Shown here: positions 40,045-48,852 of the stretch, in pieces
Position numbering within the stretch: the first letter of the stretch is position 1
Layout of the letters: the number at the start of each line of letters is the position of its first letter
Source: an uncultured Dysosmobacter sp.
GTDB lineage: Bacteria; Bacillota; Clostridia; Oscillospirales; Oscillospiraceae
Direction of reading: 5' to 3'
NCBI RefSeq assembly: GCF_947631635.1
Contig: NZ_CANRMB010000009.1
Coordinates: forward strand, 40,172 to 104,171
Length of the DNA stretch: 64,000 bases
Notes under the pieces: model-generated
The model's input: the letters and a program-made list of their open reading frames with translations, nothing else
What the model was told of the DNA's origin: nothing
Database searches by the model: none
Made by a program: the position numbers and the translations under genes

Positions 40045-40193
40045 TCCCTCAAAAATATATTTTTCAGTTTGGATAAAAAACACCCGCTGTACCCTGGAAA
40101 AAACTGTATATGTTGAACAAAACACGCGATACGATCCAAACCAGACAAAGCGGAGCGGACAGACACCAGCCCGTGCCTGTCCGCTGTAGTGCG

Positions 40194-41480
40194 TTACCGC
40201 TGATATTCAAACTCGAAGTTGTACATGGACACCGTGTCGCCGTCCTGGATGCCCAACTGCTCCAGCTGCTGGAACAGACCGGATTCCCGCAGGGTCTTGT
40301 CAAAATACATCCGGCTTTCATAGTCGGAGAAATTGATATTTCCCATGAGCCGCTGGAGCCAGGGGCCCTCCACCAGCCAGGTGTGGCCGTCGTCGGCGCG
40401 CTGGATCTCCAGCGGCGCGGAGGCGTCGATGACAGGGGGCTTCGGCACGTATTCCGCCTGGTACACCGTGACGGGAGGCAGGGAGGACAGCATCTCCGCC
40501 ACCTTGCCCACTAGCTGCCGGGTGCCCTGGTGGGACGCCGCGGAGATCTCGAACAGGGCGTAGCCCAATTCCTCCGCATGGGCGCGGAGCCGCGCCAGGT
40601 TTTCAGGGTCCTCCATGATATCCACCTTGTTGGCGGCCACGATCTGGGGCCGCACCGCCAGCTCGGGACTGTACTGCTTCAGCTCCTCATTGATGGCGTC
40701 GAAGTCCGCCACAGGGTCCCGGCCCTCGCTGCCGGAGACATCCACCACATGGACCAGCAGGCGGCAGCGGTCGATGTGCCGCAGGAAGTCATGGCCGAGA
40801 CCTGCGCCCTCGCTGGCGCCCTCAATGATGCCGGGAATATCCGCCATGACGAAGCTGACGCCCTCGTCCACCCACACCACACCCAGGTTGGGGTACAGGG
40901 TGGTGAAGTGGTAGTTGGCGATCTTCGGCTGGGCCTTGGACACCACGGACAGCAGCGTGGACTTGCCCACGTTGGGGAAGCCGATGAGGCCCACATCTGC
41001 CAGCAGCTTCAGCTCCAGAATGACATCATGGCTCTCGCCGGGGAGGCCCGCCTTGGCGAAGCGGGGCACCTGCCGGGTGGGGGTGGCGAAGTGCTTGTTG
41101 CCCCAGCCGCCCCGGCCGCCCCGGCAGAGCACATAGGGCTCCGAGCCGGACATGTCCTGGATGATCTCATTGGTCTCCGCGTCCCGCACCAGAGTGCCCC
41201 GGGGCACCCGGATGATGAGGTCCTGTCCGTCCTTGCCGGACTTTCTGGCCCCCTGGCCGGGCATACCGTTGGACGCCACGTATTTGCGCTTGTAGCGGAA
41301 GTCCATCAGGGTAGACATGTTGTCGTCCACCACCAGGACGATGGAGCCGCCCCGGCCGCCGTCGCCGCCGTCAGGGCCGCCGGCCGCCACATATTTCTCC
41401 CGGTGGAAGGAGACCACGCCGTTGCCGCCATCTCCGGCGCGGACCGTGATCCGGGCCTTGTCGATAAAGGATGCTGCCAT
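40194..41480 (-). CDS. obg: Obg GTPase (CgtA)
   Basis: A 428-residue GTPase. Glycine-rich Obg domain about 1-158 (AGDGGNGVVSFHREK, GGDGGRGG), G domain about 159-335 with G1 GFPNVGKST, G3 DIPGIIEGASEG, G4 NKVD, and a C-terminal OCT domain about 350-428, which is the longer form found in Bacillota. Needed for large-subunit maturation and stress response. Start at 41480 follows GGAGGTG. Order obg - rpmA - prp - rplU (reverse strand) is conserved in the phylum. Its leader holds three perfect hairpins. Confidence 0.95.
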   Translation of the reverse strand: MAASFIDKARITVRAGDGGNGVVSFHREKYVAAGGPDGGDGGRGGSIVLVVDDNMSTLMDFRYKRKYVASNGMPGQGARKSGKDGQDLIIRVPRGTLVRDAETNEIIQDMSGSEPYVLCRGGRGGWGNKHFATPTRQVPRFAKAGLPGESHDVILELKLLADVGLIGFPNVGKSTLLSVVSKAQPKIANYHFTTLYPNLGVVWVDEGVSFVMADIPGIIEGASEGAGLGHDFLRHIDRCRLLVHVVDVSGSEGRDPVADFDAINEELKQYSPELAVRPQIVAANKVDIMEDPENLARLRAHAEELGYALFEISAASHQGTRQLVGKVAEMLSSLPPVTVYQAEYVPKPPVIDASAPLEIQRADDGHTWLVEGPWLQRLMGNINFSDYESRMYFDKTLRESGLFQQLEQLGIQDGDTVSMYNFEFEYQR

Positions 41481-41560
41481 AGAACACACCTCCAATAGTT
41501 GTTTGTATCGTCCATTCACTTGAAAAAGCGCACAGGGATTGACGATGAAATGCAAATCAA

Positions 41561-41632
41561 GGCCGCGGTCCGCGGCCTGTCACAGCGCATGTGCGCTGTG
41601 ACACTTGAAAAGTGATCTGGCACTTTTCAAGT
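41561..41632 (-). repeat. Three consecutive perfect hairpins in the obg leader
   Basis: On the minus strand, from promoter toward obg: a 12-pair stem ACTTGAAAAGTG/CACTTTTCAAGT (41603-41632), a 10-pair stem GTCACAGCGC/GCGCTGTGAC (41579-41602), and a 7-pair stem GGCCGCG/CGCGGCC (41561-41577). They are back to back with almost no bases between. A TATACT/TATAAT -10 region lies just upstream at about 41640-41652, so all three would be in the mRNA leader. No T run follows. Confidence 0.8.
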
Positions 41633-41654
41633 TATTTGATTATAGTATACCCAT

Positions 41655-41709
41655 TGAGGCGCATACATCCCAAGGCACAGAAGCTGTGCCCTCGGATGCA
41701 GACGCCTCA
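41655..41709 (-). repeat. Long three-helix hairpin between rpmA terminator and obg promoter
   Basis: TGAGGCG, ATCC and GGCACA on the left pair in order with TGTGCC, GGAT and CGCCTCA on the right, with small internal loops. Just downstream on the minus strand is the obg -10 region. Confidence 0.6.
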
Positions 41710-41717
41710 CCTGAAAA

Positions 41718-41745
41718 GAGCCCCGAACGTGTGCGTTCGGGGCTC
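41718..41745 (-). terminator. Terminator of rplU-prp-rpmA
   Basis: GAGCCCCGAAC pairs with GTTCGGGGCTC; minus-strand tail TTTTCAGG. Confidence 0.85.
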
Positions 41746-41760
41746 CAAAGCTCTGATTGC

Positions 41761-42042
41761 TTACTCGGCGTCGTAAACAGAAGCCTGCTTACGATCCTTA
41801 CCCAGGCGCTCGAAACGGAGCACGCCGTCCACCTTGGCAAACAGGGTATCGTCAGTGCCGATACCAACGTTCTTGCCGGGATGGATGCGGGTGCCGCGCT
41901 GGCGGACCAGGATGTTGCCGGCCTTGACAAACTGACCGTCGGCGCGCTTGGGACCAAGGCGCTTGGACTCGGAGTCACGGCCGTTCTTGGTGGAGCCGCC
42001 GCCCTTCTTGTGAGCGAAGAACTGGAGACCAATACGAATCAT
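41761..42042 (-). CDS. rpmA: 50S ribosomal protein L27
   Basis: A 93-residue L27. The start [21 protein letters not shown] shows the N-terminal extension of Bacillota L27; the Prp protease cuts after LQFF so that AHKK becomes the new N-terminus near the peptidyl transferase centre. The body [20 protein letters not shown] and [20 protein letters not shown] is standard. AAAGGA lies 13 bases before this ATG; an ATG 12 bases further upstream lies too close to that site. Last gene of the unit. Confidence 0.95.
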   Translation of the reverse strand: MIRIGLQFFAHKKGGGSTKNGRDSESKRLGPKRADGQFVKAGNILVRQRGTRIHPGKNVGIGTDDTLFAKVDGVLRFERLGKDRKQASVYDAE

Positions 42043-42085
42043 GATACGGACCATCCTTTCTGTAAGATTGTAGATGGAGAGGAAG

Positions 42086-42418
42086 TCAATCTTCCTCCAA
42101 AACCTCGATGTTTTCGGGATACTCGTCGTGGAGCTCGGCAAAGTAGACCATCAACCCCGTCAGAAGCGCCTGACAGGTGCTCTCGGCCGTGGGAGCCAGA
42201 CCCCCGGGCAGACGGAGCGAGATGGAAGCGTCACTTTCCCGGACCTTCACGGATGCCGCCAGACCCAGCACGTCGTTGATGGTGGCCTCCACCAGGCGGA
42301 TGGCGCTGGTGATGCCCGCGCAGACAATGTCCGCGCCCTCCTCGGCGTAGCCGCTGTGGCCCTTGGAATCAAAACCGGTGATCCGGTCGCCCTCCGTGCG
42401 GAACGTGATCGTGGTCAT
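42086..42418 (-). CDS. prp: Ribosomal-processing cysteine protease Prp
   Basis: A 110-residue protein with [20 protein letters not shown]: the conserved His (about 21) and Cys (about 33) form the catalytic pair of Prp. It removes the N-terminal extension of L27, whose gene with an intact cleavage site (LQFF/A) lies next door. Start is two bases from the L21 stop. Order rplU-prp-rpmA is conserved in Bacillota. Confidence 0.94.
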   Translation of the reverse strand: MTTITFRTEGDRITGFDSKGHSGYAEEGADIVCAGITSAIRLVEATINDVLGLAASVKVRESDASISLRLPGGLAPTAESTCQALLTGLMVYFAELHDEYPENIEVLEED

Positions 42419-42420
42419 GC

Positions 42421-42732
42421 TCAGACAGAGATCTTGCCGATCTCAACCTTGGTGTAAGGCTGACGATGGCCCTGACGCTTGCGGTAACCCTTCTTGGGAT
42501 TGTACTTGAAGATGCGGATCTTCTTGCCCTTGCCGTTCTTGACGATGGTGGCCTCCACGGAAGCGCCCTCCACCACGGGAGTGCCGAAGGTGGCCTTGTC
42601 GCCGTCGATGACGGCCAGGACCTGGTCGAACTTGACGGTCTCGCCGGCTTCCTGGTCCAGCTTCTCGATGTAGACCACGTCGCCCTCAGCGACCTTGTAC
42701 TGCTTGCCGCCGGTCACGATGATTGCGTTCAT
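42421..42732 (-). CDS. rplU: 50S ribosomal protein L21
   Basis: A 103-residue L21: [18 protein letters not shown] at the start and [20 protein letters not shown] near the end, the rRNA-binding signature. Standard length. First gene of rplU-prp-rpmA. A leader of about 80 bases between promoter and start may correspond to the L21 leader element of Bacillota, but I did not establish its fold. Confidence 0.96.
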   Translation of the reverse strand: MNAIIVTGGKQYKVAEGDVVYIEKLDQEAGETVKFDQVLAVIDGDKATFGTPVVEGASVEATIVKNGKGKKIRIFKYNPKKGYRKRQGHRQPYTKVEIGKISV

Positions 42733-42818
42733 TTGTATTTCAACTCCTTCATTTACGGGCTCGCTGTCGGGGGCGATGCCATTGGCATACTTTCAGACCC
42801 ATTCAAAGCGGCTTATCA

Positions 42819-42847
42819 AGTATATCAGCGAAAAACCAGAATGTCAA
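42819..42847 (-). promoter_or_regulatory. Promoter of rplU-prp-rpmA
   Basis: Minus-strand TTGACA (42847-42842), 17-base spacer, TATACT (42824-42819), close to consensus as expected for ribosomal genes. Confidence 0.85.
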
Positions 42848-42883
42848 CGCTTTTTCGGAATAAAATCGCATAATCGCCAAAAA

Positions 42884-43724
42884 TCAGTAAAGATCCCAAT
42901 AGGAGATCCGGCGGGTGGAAAAACGGGTCAGGCCGGAGACAGTGACCGTGAGTTTGCCCAGCCCGCCTATTGGAACCCCTTCCCATGTGTCCGGCACCCG
43001 GGGATTCAGATGGAAGCTGAACTGATTGCCGTCTTTAGATGAGCCCGCTGGCGCCGGCCTCGGAACAGGGATAACGGCTCCCATTCACGGCAGCGGTCAT
43101 AGCGGCAGTGGTGGACATCGTCCAAGTGACCTTATCCACACGCATGGACTGACAGCCGGATACCAACTGGCCGCCGGCGCGGCCGTAAACACCGCAGGCG
43201 CGGAACCAGACCCGGTACTCTCCCTGCCGGTTTTCGTCCACCGAATCCACCAGAACGCGGCAGCCGCTCTCATCCGCATACAGCACCTTTCCCGCATTGC
43301 TTTCCAAGTCCTTCAGATCCAGCTCCACCGAAAAGCTGTTCGGGATGTCCTCATAGGATATCTGGTAATTTGAATCGGTAAACTGAAAGGCAAGGCCATG
43401 TCTCCAGGTACCATACACTCCATTTTTGAACGTTATAATTATCAAAACAGCCAATATAACGGTAAATCCGGCACCTGTCAGCGCCCATCGCCGCTTTAGC
43501 TGCCGCGGGTTGGGAGACTGGGGAGCACTGCCGTAGATGATCTCCGCCACCTCCACCCCCAGAGCCTCCGCAATGCGCTCCAGAGTCTCCACGTCCGGCA
43601 GGGCTTTTCCCGTCTCCCAAGCAGATACCGCCTGCCGGGTGACAAAGAGCCTTTCCGCCAGCTCCTCCTGGGTCATGTGTTTGGCGGTGCGGAGCCGCCG
43701 GATGTGTTTGGAAACAGATGCCAT
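42884..43724 (-). pseudogene. HTH-membrane protein gene with probable frameshift
   Basis: From 43724 the frame codes an XRE HTH (MASVSKHIRRLRTAKHMTQE, WETGKALPDVETLERIAEAL; about 1-62), a membrane helix (about 81-98) and a beta-rich outer domain, stopping at 43035 after 229 residues. In a second frame, SKDGNQFSFHLNPRVPD and LPIGG-like GVPIGGLGKLTVTVSGLTRF run to a stop at 42884 and look like the natural end of the same domain. The switch is near 43040, in GCGGG. Either a one-base indel that shortens the protein by about 50 residues or a base-call error. The N-terminal regulator may still work. Confidence 0.65.
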
Positions 43725-43791
43725 TATGCTCCCTCCTTCTGGAATGCCCTTATCCTACCATACGGCGGGGGAAACGTCACGCAAATATCCG

Positions 43792-43820
43792 TTGCGCGGT
43801 TTGTTTGGAGGTGCTATACT
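43792..43820 (+). promoter_or_regulatory. Promoter of the racemase gene
   Basis: TTGCGC at 43792-43797, 17-base spacer, TATACT at 43815-43820. Confidence 0.65.
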
Positions 43821-43852
43821 GGTCCCATCATCATAAAAAGCGGGGGAACTGT

Positions 43853-44548
43853 ATGAAAACCATTGGATTGATCGGCGGCATGAGCTGGGAGAGCACCGTC
43901 ACCTACTACCAGATCGTCAACGAGGTTGTAAAACAGGAATTGGGCGGGCTTCACAGCGCCAAGGTCATCCTGTACAGCGTGGAGTTCGACGAGATCGAGA
44001 AGTGCCAGGCCGCGGGGGAGTGGGAAAAGAGCGGCGAGATCCTGGGCCGGGCCGCCCAGGGCCTGGAGGCCGCCGGGGCGGACTTCATCCTTATCTGCAC
44101 CAACACCATGCACAAGGTCTTTGACCAGGTGCAGAGCTTTGTGAAGGTCCCCCTGCTCCACATCGCCCAGGTCACCGCCGACGCGCTGAAACGGGCGGGC
44201 ATCAGCAGGGTGGGCCTGCTGGGCACGAAATACACCATGGAGCAGGATTTCTACAAGGGCAGGTTGGCGGAGAACGGCATCGATGTCATCATTCCGGAGA
44301 AGGAGGAGATCGATGTGGTGAACGCCATCATTTTCAACGAGCTGTGCCTGGGAGAGATCAAGGACGCCTCCCGAAAAACGTATTTGAAGATCATCGACGA
44401 GATGACGGCGAAGGGTGCCCAGGGGATCATCCTGGGCTGTACGGAGATCGGCCTGCTGGTCCATCAGGCGGACACGACCGCCAGGCTGTTTGACACCACC
44501 CAGATCCACGGCGAGACCGCCGCCCTCATGAGCCTGGGAAAGCTGTAA
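43853..44548 (+). CDS. Aspartate/glutamate racemase family protein
   Basis: A 231-residue enzyme of the cofactor-free racemase fold: N-terminal GLIGGMSWESTVTYYQIVNE, and the two active Cys in LICTNTMHK (about 83) and ILGCTEIGLL (about 194). GMSWEST followed by CTNTMH is the YgeA/aspartate racemase pattern. It probably interconverts D- and L-aspartate or a related acid. Start at 43853 with a GGGGGA site. Single-gene unit between divergent promoter and terminator. Confidence 0.9.
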   Translation: MKTIGLIGGMSWESTVTYYQIVNEVVKQELGGLHSAKVILYSVEFDEIEKCQAAGEWEKSGEILGRAAQGLEAAGADFILICTNTMHKVFDQVQSFVKVPLLHIAQVTADALKRAGISRVGLLGTKYTMEQDFYKGRLAENGIDVIIPEKEEIDVVNAIIFNELCLGEIKDASRKTYLKIIDEMTAKGAQGIILGCTEIGLLVHQADTTARLFDTTQIHGETAALMSLGKL

Positions 44549-44564
44549 AACGGACATACATGAT

Positions 44565-44597
44565 TTTTGCCCCGGCCTGTTCCAGGCTGGGGCAAAA
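44565..44597. terminator. Shared terminator of racemase gene and the luxS remnant
   Basis: TTTTGCCCC-G-GCCTG pairs with CAGGC-T-GGGGCAAAA, usable from both sides. Confidence 0.85.
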
Positions 44598-44599
44598 TG

Positions 44600-44885
44600 C
44601 TATGGAAAAGAGGGATATTCCGCCAGCTGCAAAACATGGAAAGCCAAATCCCGTCTGGCCACCCATGGGACTAAAGTAGATCACTGCCTCCTTGGAGAAA
44701 GAGTTCCGCAGCAGAGCGGCAATCAGGTGCCCGGCGGAGTGCATCCCGGCACTGCCCGGCAGGTCTCCGGTGTTGAGCTTCTTGAACTGCAGGCCAAAGG
44801 CCGCGCTGTCCCCATTCCGGCGGGAGAGGTGCCGTCCCGGTATCAGCCTGTTGTGGTCCGCAATAAAGCTGGCGATTCGGTCTAT
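44600..44885 (-). pseudogene. luxS: Decayed luxS (S-ribosylhomocysteine lyase)
   Basis: Right behind pfs, two bases after its stop and with AGGAGG nine bases upstream, a frame starts with ATA instead of ATG: IDRIASFIADHNRLIPG matches the LuxS start (RIASFTVDHTKLLPG). LuxS-like blocks continue to IYFSPMGGQTGF. The zinc/catalytic HxxEH reads HSAGHL, so the Glu is lost, and the C-terminal third with the zinc Cys is absent, the frame running into the terminator. All this points to an inactive remnant. A new start upstream could still give a product, but not an active LuxS. Confidence 0.8.
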
Positions 44886-44886
44886 C

Positions 44887-45570
44887 TCAGAATTCCTCCT
44901 GTATTTTCTTTGCAAAGGGCAGAACCGTCCCGCCCAGGTTCTCCAGAGCCTGTCCGAAGTCGAAGTACTCCTCCGCCTGCCTGTCGCTGAACAGGTGGTC
45001 GGACACGGACTTCAGAGACACAAATGGAACGCCGTTCCGCAGGCACACCTGGGCGATGGCGCAGCCCTCCATCTCCACCAGCAGGGGGGAGAAGGTGTCC
45101 CGCACCCACGCGGCCCGGTCCCCCTTGACGGCGAACCAGTCCCCGGTGGCCACCCGCCCGGTGACGGCGCTGACGCCCAGGGACCTCAAGATCTCCACGC
45201 AGTGCCCGGGCTCCCAGGTGGGAAAGACCGTCTGGTTGACCGTGGAGACCAGTCCCACAGGGTCGCCCACGGCGGTGGTGTCCACGTCGTGCTGGACGAA
45301 CTCCGACGCCACCACCAGCGAGCCGGTGGGGAGGTCCGTGGCACACCCGGCCACACCGGCGTTCAAGATCAGGTCCACACCGTACCGCAAACAGAAGATC
45401 TCCGCCGCCATGGCGGCGTTGACCTTGCTGACGCCCCCGGCGCAGGCCAGAATGTTGGGTGCGATCTCAAAAAACGAGACGCCGGAAACGGTCTCAAAGG
45501 GTTCCAGCGCCTTGGCACCCGGCAGAGCGTGGAGCTCCACGGGCATGGCAAACTGCAGTCCGATCTTCAT
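44887..45570 (-). CDS. mtnN: 5'-methylthioadenosine/S-adenosylhomocysteine nucleosidase
   Basis: A 227-residue nucleoside phosphorylase fold enzyme: NAGVAGCATDLPTGSLVV (the ribose/adenine loop), VEMEGCAIAQVCLRNGVPF with the ribose-binding Met-Glu, and SVSDHLFSD with the catalytic Asp in place of the usual SDxA. It cleaves adenine from SAH and MTA and so feeds homocysteine recycling. GAGGAG precedes the ATG. In related organisms it is followed by luxS; here the partner is broken, so S-ribosylhomocysteine must be handled otherwise or exported. Confidence 0.88.
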   Translation of the reverse strand: MKIGLQFAMPVELHALPGAKALEPFETVSGVSFFEIAPNILACAGGVSKVNAAMAAEIFCLRYGVDLILNAGVAGCATDLPTGSLVVASEFVQHDVDTTAVGDPVGLVSTVNQTVFPTWEPGHCVEILRSLGVSAVTGRVATGDWFAVKGDRAAWVRDTFSPLLVEMEGCAIAQVCLRNGVPFVSLKSVSDHLFSDRQAEEYFDFGQALENLGGTVLPFAKKIQEEF

Positions 45571-45579
45571 ACAATCTCC

Positions 45580-45984
45580 TCACTGGATATCCGGCAGTTT
45601 TTTGCCGCATTTCCCACAAAATTCAAATTCAGCGCCCAGCTTTGCGCCGCAGTAGGGGCAGAAGCGGAACGCGCCGCTGCCGGTCCCGGAGTCCGCGGTG
45701 TCCATCCGGGACCCTGCGCCGAACCGCTGATCCAGCGGGTCCGGCTCCTCGCCGTCCTCCACAATGTCAAAGGCGGAGTAGCGGTTTTCCCCGGTGGCGT
45801 TTTTCAGGTTGTAGACCACCTGGACGATGCCGATGATGATAAACAGCACGCCAAAGAGGGGAAAGAACCCCGGCGCGCCCATGGACACCGCCATGATGGT
45901 CCAGAAAATGCCAAAGATGACCGCGATCACAGAACCAAGTGCCCCCATGGCCGACGGTCCCCGGCCGGGCTTGATGCTCTTCAT
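45580..45984 (-). CDS. Zinc-ribbon membrane protein
   Basis: A 134-residue protein with two membrane helices (about 17-37 and 44-62), an acidic linker, and a C-terminal zinc ribbon CPYCGAKLG...CGKCGKKLPD (about 108-130). Such zinc-ribbon-plus-helices proteins are frequent in Bacillota and unassigned. GGAGGTG lies six bases before the start. Lies nine bases upstream of the nucleosidase gene, so likely in one transcript. Confidence 0.8.
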   Translation of the reverse strand: MKSIKPGRGPSAMGALGSVIAVIFGIFWTIMAVSMGAPGFFPLFGVLFIIIGIVQVVYNLKNATGENRYSAFDIVEDGEEPDPLDQRFGAGSRMDTADSGTGSGAFRFCPYCGAKLGAEFEFCGKCGKKLPDIQ

Positions 45985-46014
45985 AGAATACACCTCCACG
46001 GTTTGATAGATACC

Positions 46015-46043
46015 AGCATATCATATCCCGCCGGTTTCCGCAA
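46015..46043 (-). promoter_or_regulatory. Promoter of the zinc-ribbon/nucleosidase unit
   Basis: Minus-strand TTGCGG (46043-46038), 17-base spacer, TATGCT (46020-46015). The remaining stretch to 46160 shows no gene. Confidence 0.55.
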
Positions 46044-46164
46044 TCGCTGCCAGGGGCGGTACGGCGGGATAAGAGGTACCATTATCATCATACCACAGAG
46101 AGCGGCTGGGACAAGGAGGAAGCGCCTGCTTCTGCCGCAGATGGACTGACAGGAAAAATAGAGA

Positions 46165-46194
46165 GGACCTGGGATGAAGCTCCATCCCAGGTCC
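46165..46194 (-). terminator. Terminator of ackA
   Basis: GGACCTGGGATG pairs perfectly with CATCCCAGGTCC; minus-strand tail TCTATTTTTCC. Confidence 0.9.
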
Positions 46195-46215
46195 TTTGCA
46201 AGCGGAGAAGAAAAA

Positions 46216-47421
46216 TTAGCCCTTGACGATGGCGGCGGTATCCATGGCGATCATCAGTTCCTCGTTGGTGGGGATCAGCAGGACCTTCACCTTGGAGTCG
46301 GCGGCGGAGATCACGGTCTCCTTGCCGCGGACGTTGTTGGCCTCGGCGTCCATCTTCACGCCCATGAATTCCAGGCCGGAGGCGATGGCCAGACGCTGGT
46401 TGGCGGAGTTCTCGCCCACGCCGGCGGTGAAGATGATGGCGTCCACGCCGCCCATGGCGGCCGCATACGCGCCGATCAGCTTCTTGACGCCGTAGTTGAA
46501 CATATCCACGGCCAGACCGGCACGCTCGTTGCCCTCCTTGTGGGCGTTCTCCAGGTCACGGAAGTCGGAGCTGACGCCGGACACGCCCTGCACGCCGGAC
46601 TTCTTGTTCAGCACGTTCAGCATCTCGTCGATGTTCATGCTGTACTTGTTCATGACATACTGCAGAATGCCGGCATCCAGGTCGCCGGAGCGGGTGCCCA
46701 TGGGCAGACCGGCCAGGGGGGTGAAGCCCATGGAGGTGTCCACGGATTTGCCGCCGTCGATGGCGGTGACGGAGGAGCCGTTGCCCAGGTGGCAGGAGAT
46801 CAGCTTCAGCTCCTCGGGCTTCTTGCCCAGCATGGCGGCTGCGCGGCCGGCGACATACTTGTGGCTGGTGCCGTGGAAGCCGTAGCGGCGGACCTTGTCG
46901 TTCTCATAGTACTCATAGGGCAGGGCGTACATATAGGCCTTGGCGGGCATGGTCTGGTGGAAGGCGGTGTCGAACACGGCCACCTGGGGCACATCCTTGC
47001 CCATGACGGCGGTGCAGGCGTTGATGCCGGTGATGTTGGCGGGGTTGTGGAGAGGAGCCAGGGGGATGCAGTCCTCCAGGGCCTTCATGACCTCGTCGGT
47101 GATGAGGACGGACTTGTTGAAGGCCTCACCGCCGTGCACCACGCGGTGGCCCACAGCGTCGATCTCCTTCATGGAGCCGATCACGCCGTTCTTGGCGTCC
47201 ACCAGGGCGTCCAGCACGGCCTGGATGGCCTCGGAATGGGTGGGCATGGCCACGTCCACGGCGTCCAGAGTCTCCTTGCCCTCCACCTGGGGCTTGTAGG
47301 TGAACTTGCCGTCGATGCCGATGCGCTCGCACAGGCCCTTGGCCAGCAGCACGCCGGTCTCGGGGTTCAGCAGCTGATACTTCAGGGAAGAACTGCCTGC
47401 GTTGATGACGAGAATGTTCAT
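46216..47421 (-). CDS. ackA: Acetate kinase
   Basis: A 401-residue kinase: [18 protein letters not shown] (phosphate 1 motif) at the start, [38 protein letters not shown], and [20 protein letters not shown], all AckA hallmarks. It makes ATP from acetyl phosphate as the last step of acetate fermentation. GAGGAGA precedes the ATG; a 50-residue upstream extension is rejected. No pta in view. Divergent from tmcAL with about 200 bases between. Confidence 0.96.
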   Translation of the reverse strand: MNILVINAGSSSLKYQLLNPETGVLLAKGLCERIGIDGKFTYKPQVEGKETLDAVDVAMPTHSEAIQAVLDALVDAKNGVIGSMKEIDAVGHRVVHGGEAFNKSVLITDEVMKALEDCIPLAPLHNPANITGINACTAVMGKDVPQVAVFDTAFHQTMPAKAYMYALPYEYYENDKVRRYGFHGTSHKYVAGRAAAMLGKKPEELKLISCHLGNGSSVTAIDGGKSVDTSMGFTPLAGLPMGTRSGDLDAGILQYVMNKYSMNIDEMLNVLNKKSGVQGVSGVSSDFRDLENAHKEGNERAGLAVDMFNYGVKKLIGAYAAAMGGVDAIIFTAGVGENSANQRLAIASGLEFMGVKMDAEANNVRGKETVISAADSKVKVLLIPTNEELMIAMDTAAIVKG

Positions 47422-47617
47422 GTTTAACGTCTCCTCTTTCTTCTTTTGGGGAAAACCTTGCGGGTTTTCCAAATTTAAGATAAAATAAAGCGTACAGGGG
47501 ACTCCGCCGGATCCGGACAGAGTCCAAGATATTATCATTATACCAGAGTTTCCCAGGGTTACAACCACCATTTTTACCGAAATGTCATTTTTTTGTTACC
47601 AGTTAGGGGTGAAAACT

Positions 47618-48826
47618 GTGCAAACTGCGGGTATCATTATAGAGTACAATCCCATGCACAGCGGCCATCTCCACCTGATGGCGGAGACCCGCCGCCTGCT
47701 GGGGGCGGATACCGCCGTGGTCTGCGCTATGAGCGGCGATTTCGTCCAGCGGGGAGACTTCGCCGTTGTGGGCCGCCGGGCCAGGGCAAAGGCCGCCCTC
47801 CAGAGCGGCGCGGACCTGGTGCTGGAGCTTCCGCTGCCATGGGCCGTCTCCTCGGCGGAGCGGTTTGCCGACGGCGGCGTGCAGACCCTGGCCGCCACGG
47901 GCCTTGTGACCCATCTGGCCTTCGGCAGTGAGTGCGGAGACGCGGCGGCGCTGATGGAGGTGGCCGCCTGCCTGGATTCAGAGCTTTACCGGGCGGGGCT
48001 GCACCGCTTTTTGGGCGAGGGCATGTCCTTTGCCGCCTGCCGTCAGGCGGCGGTGCGGGGCATCCTGGGGCCGGAGAAGGCCGCGCTGCTGGAGACACCC
48101 AACAATATTTTGGCCGTGGAATACTGCAAGAGCCTGCTGCGCCGGGGAAGCGCCATCCAGCCCTTGACCGTGCCCCGCCGGGGCGCCGCCCACGACGGGA
48201 CGGTCCAGGAGGGGGAGAACCCCTCGGCCTCCGCAATCCGCGATCTTCTGCGGAGGGGAGCGCGGGAGACGGCGCTGGCGCTGATGGCCCCCGCCATGCG
48301 GACGGCCTATCAGGAGGAGGAGGCCGTCGGCCGCGCTCCGGTGTTTGCGGAGACCTGCCAGCGGGCGGTGCTGGCCCGGCTGCGGACCATGACCGAGCAG
48401 GACTTCGCCGCCCTGGACGAGGGGCGGGAGGGCCTCTGCAACCGCCTGTACAGCGCCAGCCGCACCGCAGCCTCTGTGGCGGAGGTGCTGGAAGCGGCCA
48501 AGACAAAGCGGTATGCCTGCGCCCGCCTGCGCCGGATGGTCCTGTGGGCGTATCTGGGGATAACGCCCGCCGGTTTCCCGGCTGAGGTCCCCTACCTGCG
48601 GGTGCTGGCCGCCAACGGGACGGGCCGCACGCTGCTGTCTGAAATGCGGAAAACCGCGTCGGTGCCCGTCCTCACCAAACCGGCGGATGTCCGGCGGCTG
48701 GGTCGGGCGGCCCAGGAGCTTTTTGAACTGGAGGCCCGCGCCGCCGACCTGTATGCCCTGGCGTATCCGGACCTCTCTGCCGCCGTGGGCGGAAAGGCCT
48801 GGAGGGAGGGGCCTGTGATCCTGTGA
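47618..48826 (+). CDS. tmcAL: tRNA(Met) cytidine acetate ligase
   Basis: A 402-residue protein of the YlbM family: TAGIIIEYNPMHSGHLHLM with the HxGH nucleotidyltransferase motif (about 16-19), SGDFVQRGDFAVVG, and FGSECGD. It activates acetate with ATP and acetylates C34 of elongator tRNA-Met. I chose the GTG at 47618 from AGGGGTG upstream. That it lies back to back with acetate kinase is notable since both use acetate, but a functional link is not established. Confidence 0.9.
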   Translation: MQTAGIIIEYNPMHSGHLHLMAETRRLLGADTAVVCAMSGDFVQRGDFAVVGRRARAKAALQSGADLVLELPLPWAVSSAERFADGGVQTLAATGLVTHLAFGSECGDAAALMEVAACLDSELYRAGLHRFLGEGMSFAACRQAAVRGILGPEKAALLETPNNILAVEYCKSLLRRGSAIQPLTVPRRGAAHDGTVQEGENPSASAIRDLLRRGARETALALMAPAMRTAYQEEEAVGRAPVFAETCQRAVLARLRTMTEQDFAALDEGREGLCNRLYSASRTAASVAEVLEAAKTKRYACARLRRMVLWAYLGITPAGFPAEVPYLRVLAANGTGRTLLSEMRKTASVPVLTKPADVRRLGRAAQELFELEARAADLYALAYPDLSAAVGGKAWREGPVIL

Positions 48827-48852
48827 GGCATTGAGACGGAAAGGAGACTGCC

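Noticed and set aside
46174..47427. 417-residue plus-strand frame opposite ackA
   Set aside because: Antisense shadow rich in Gly, His and Val; ackA is unmistakable.
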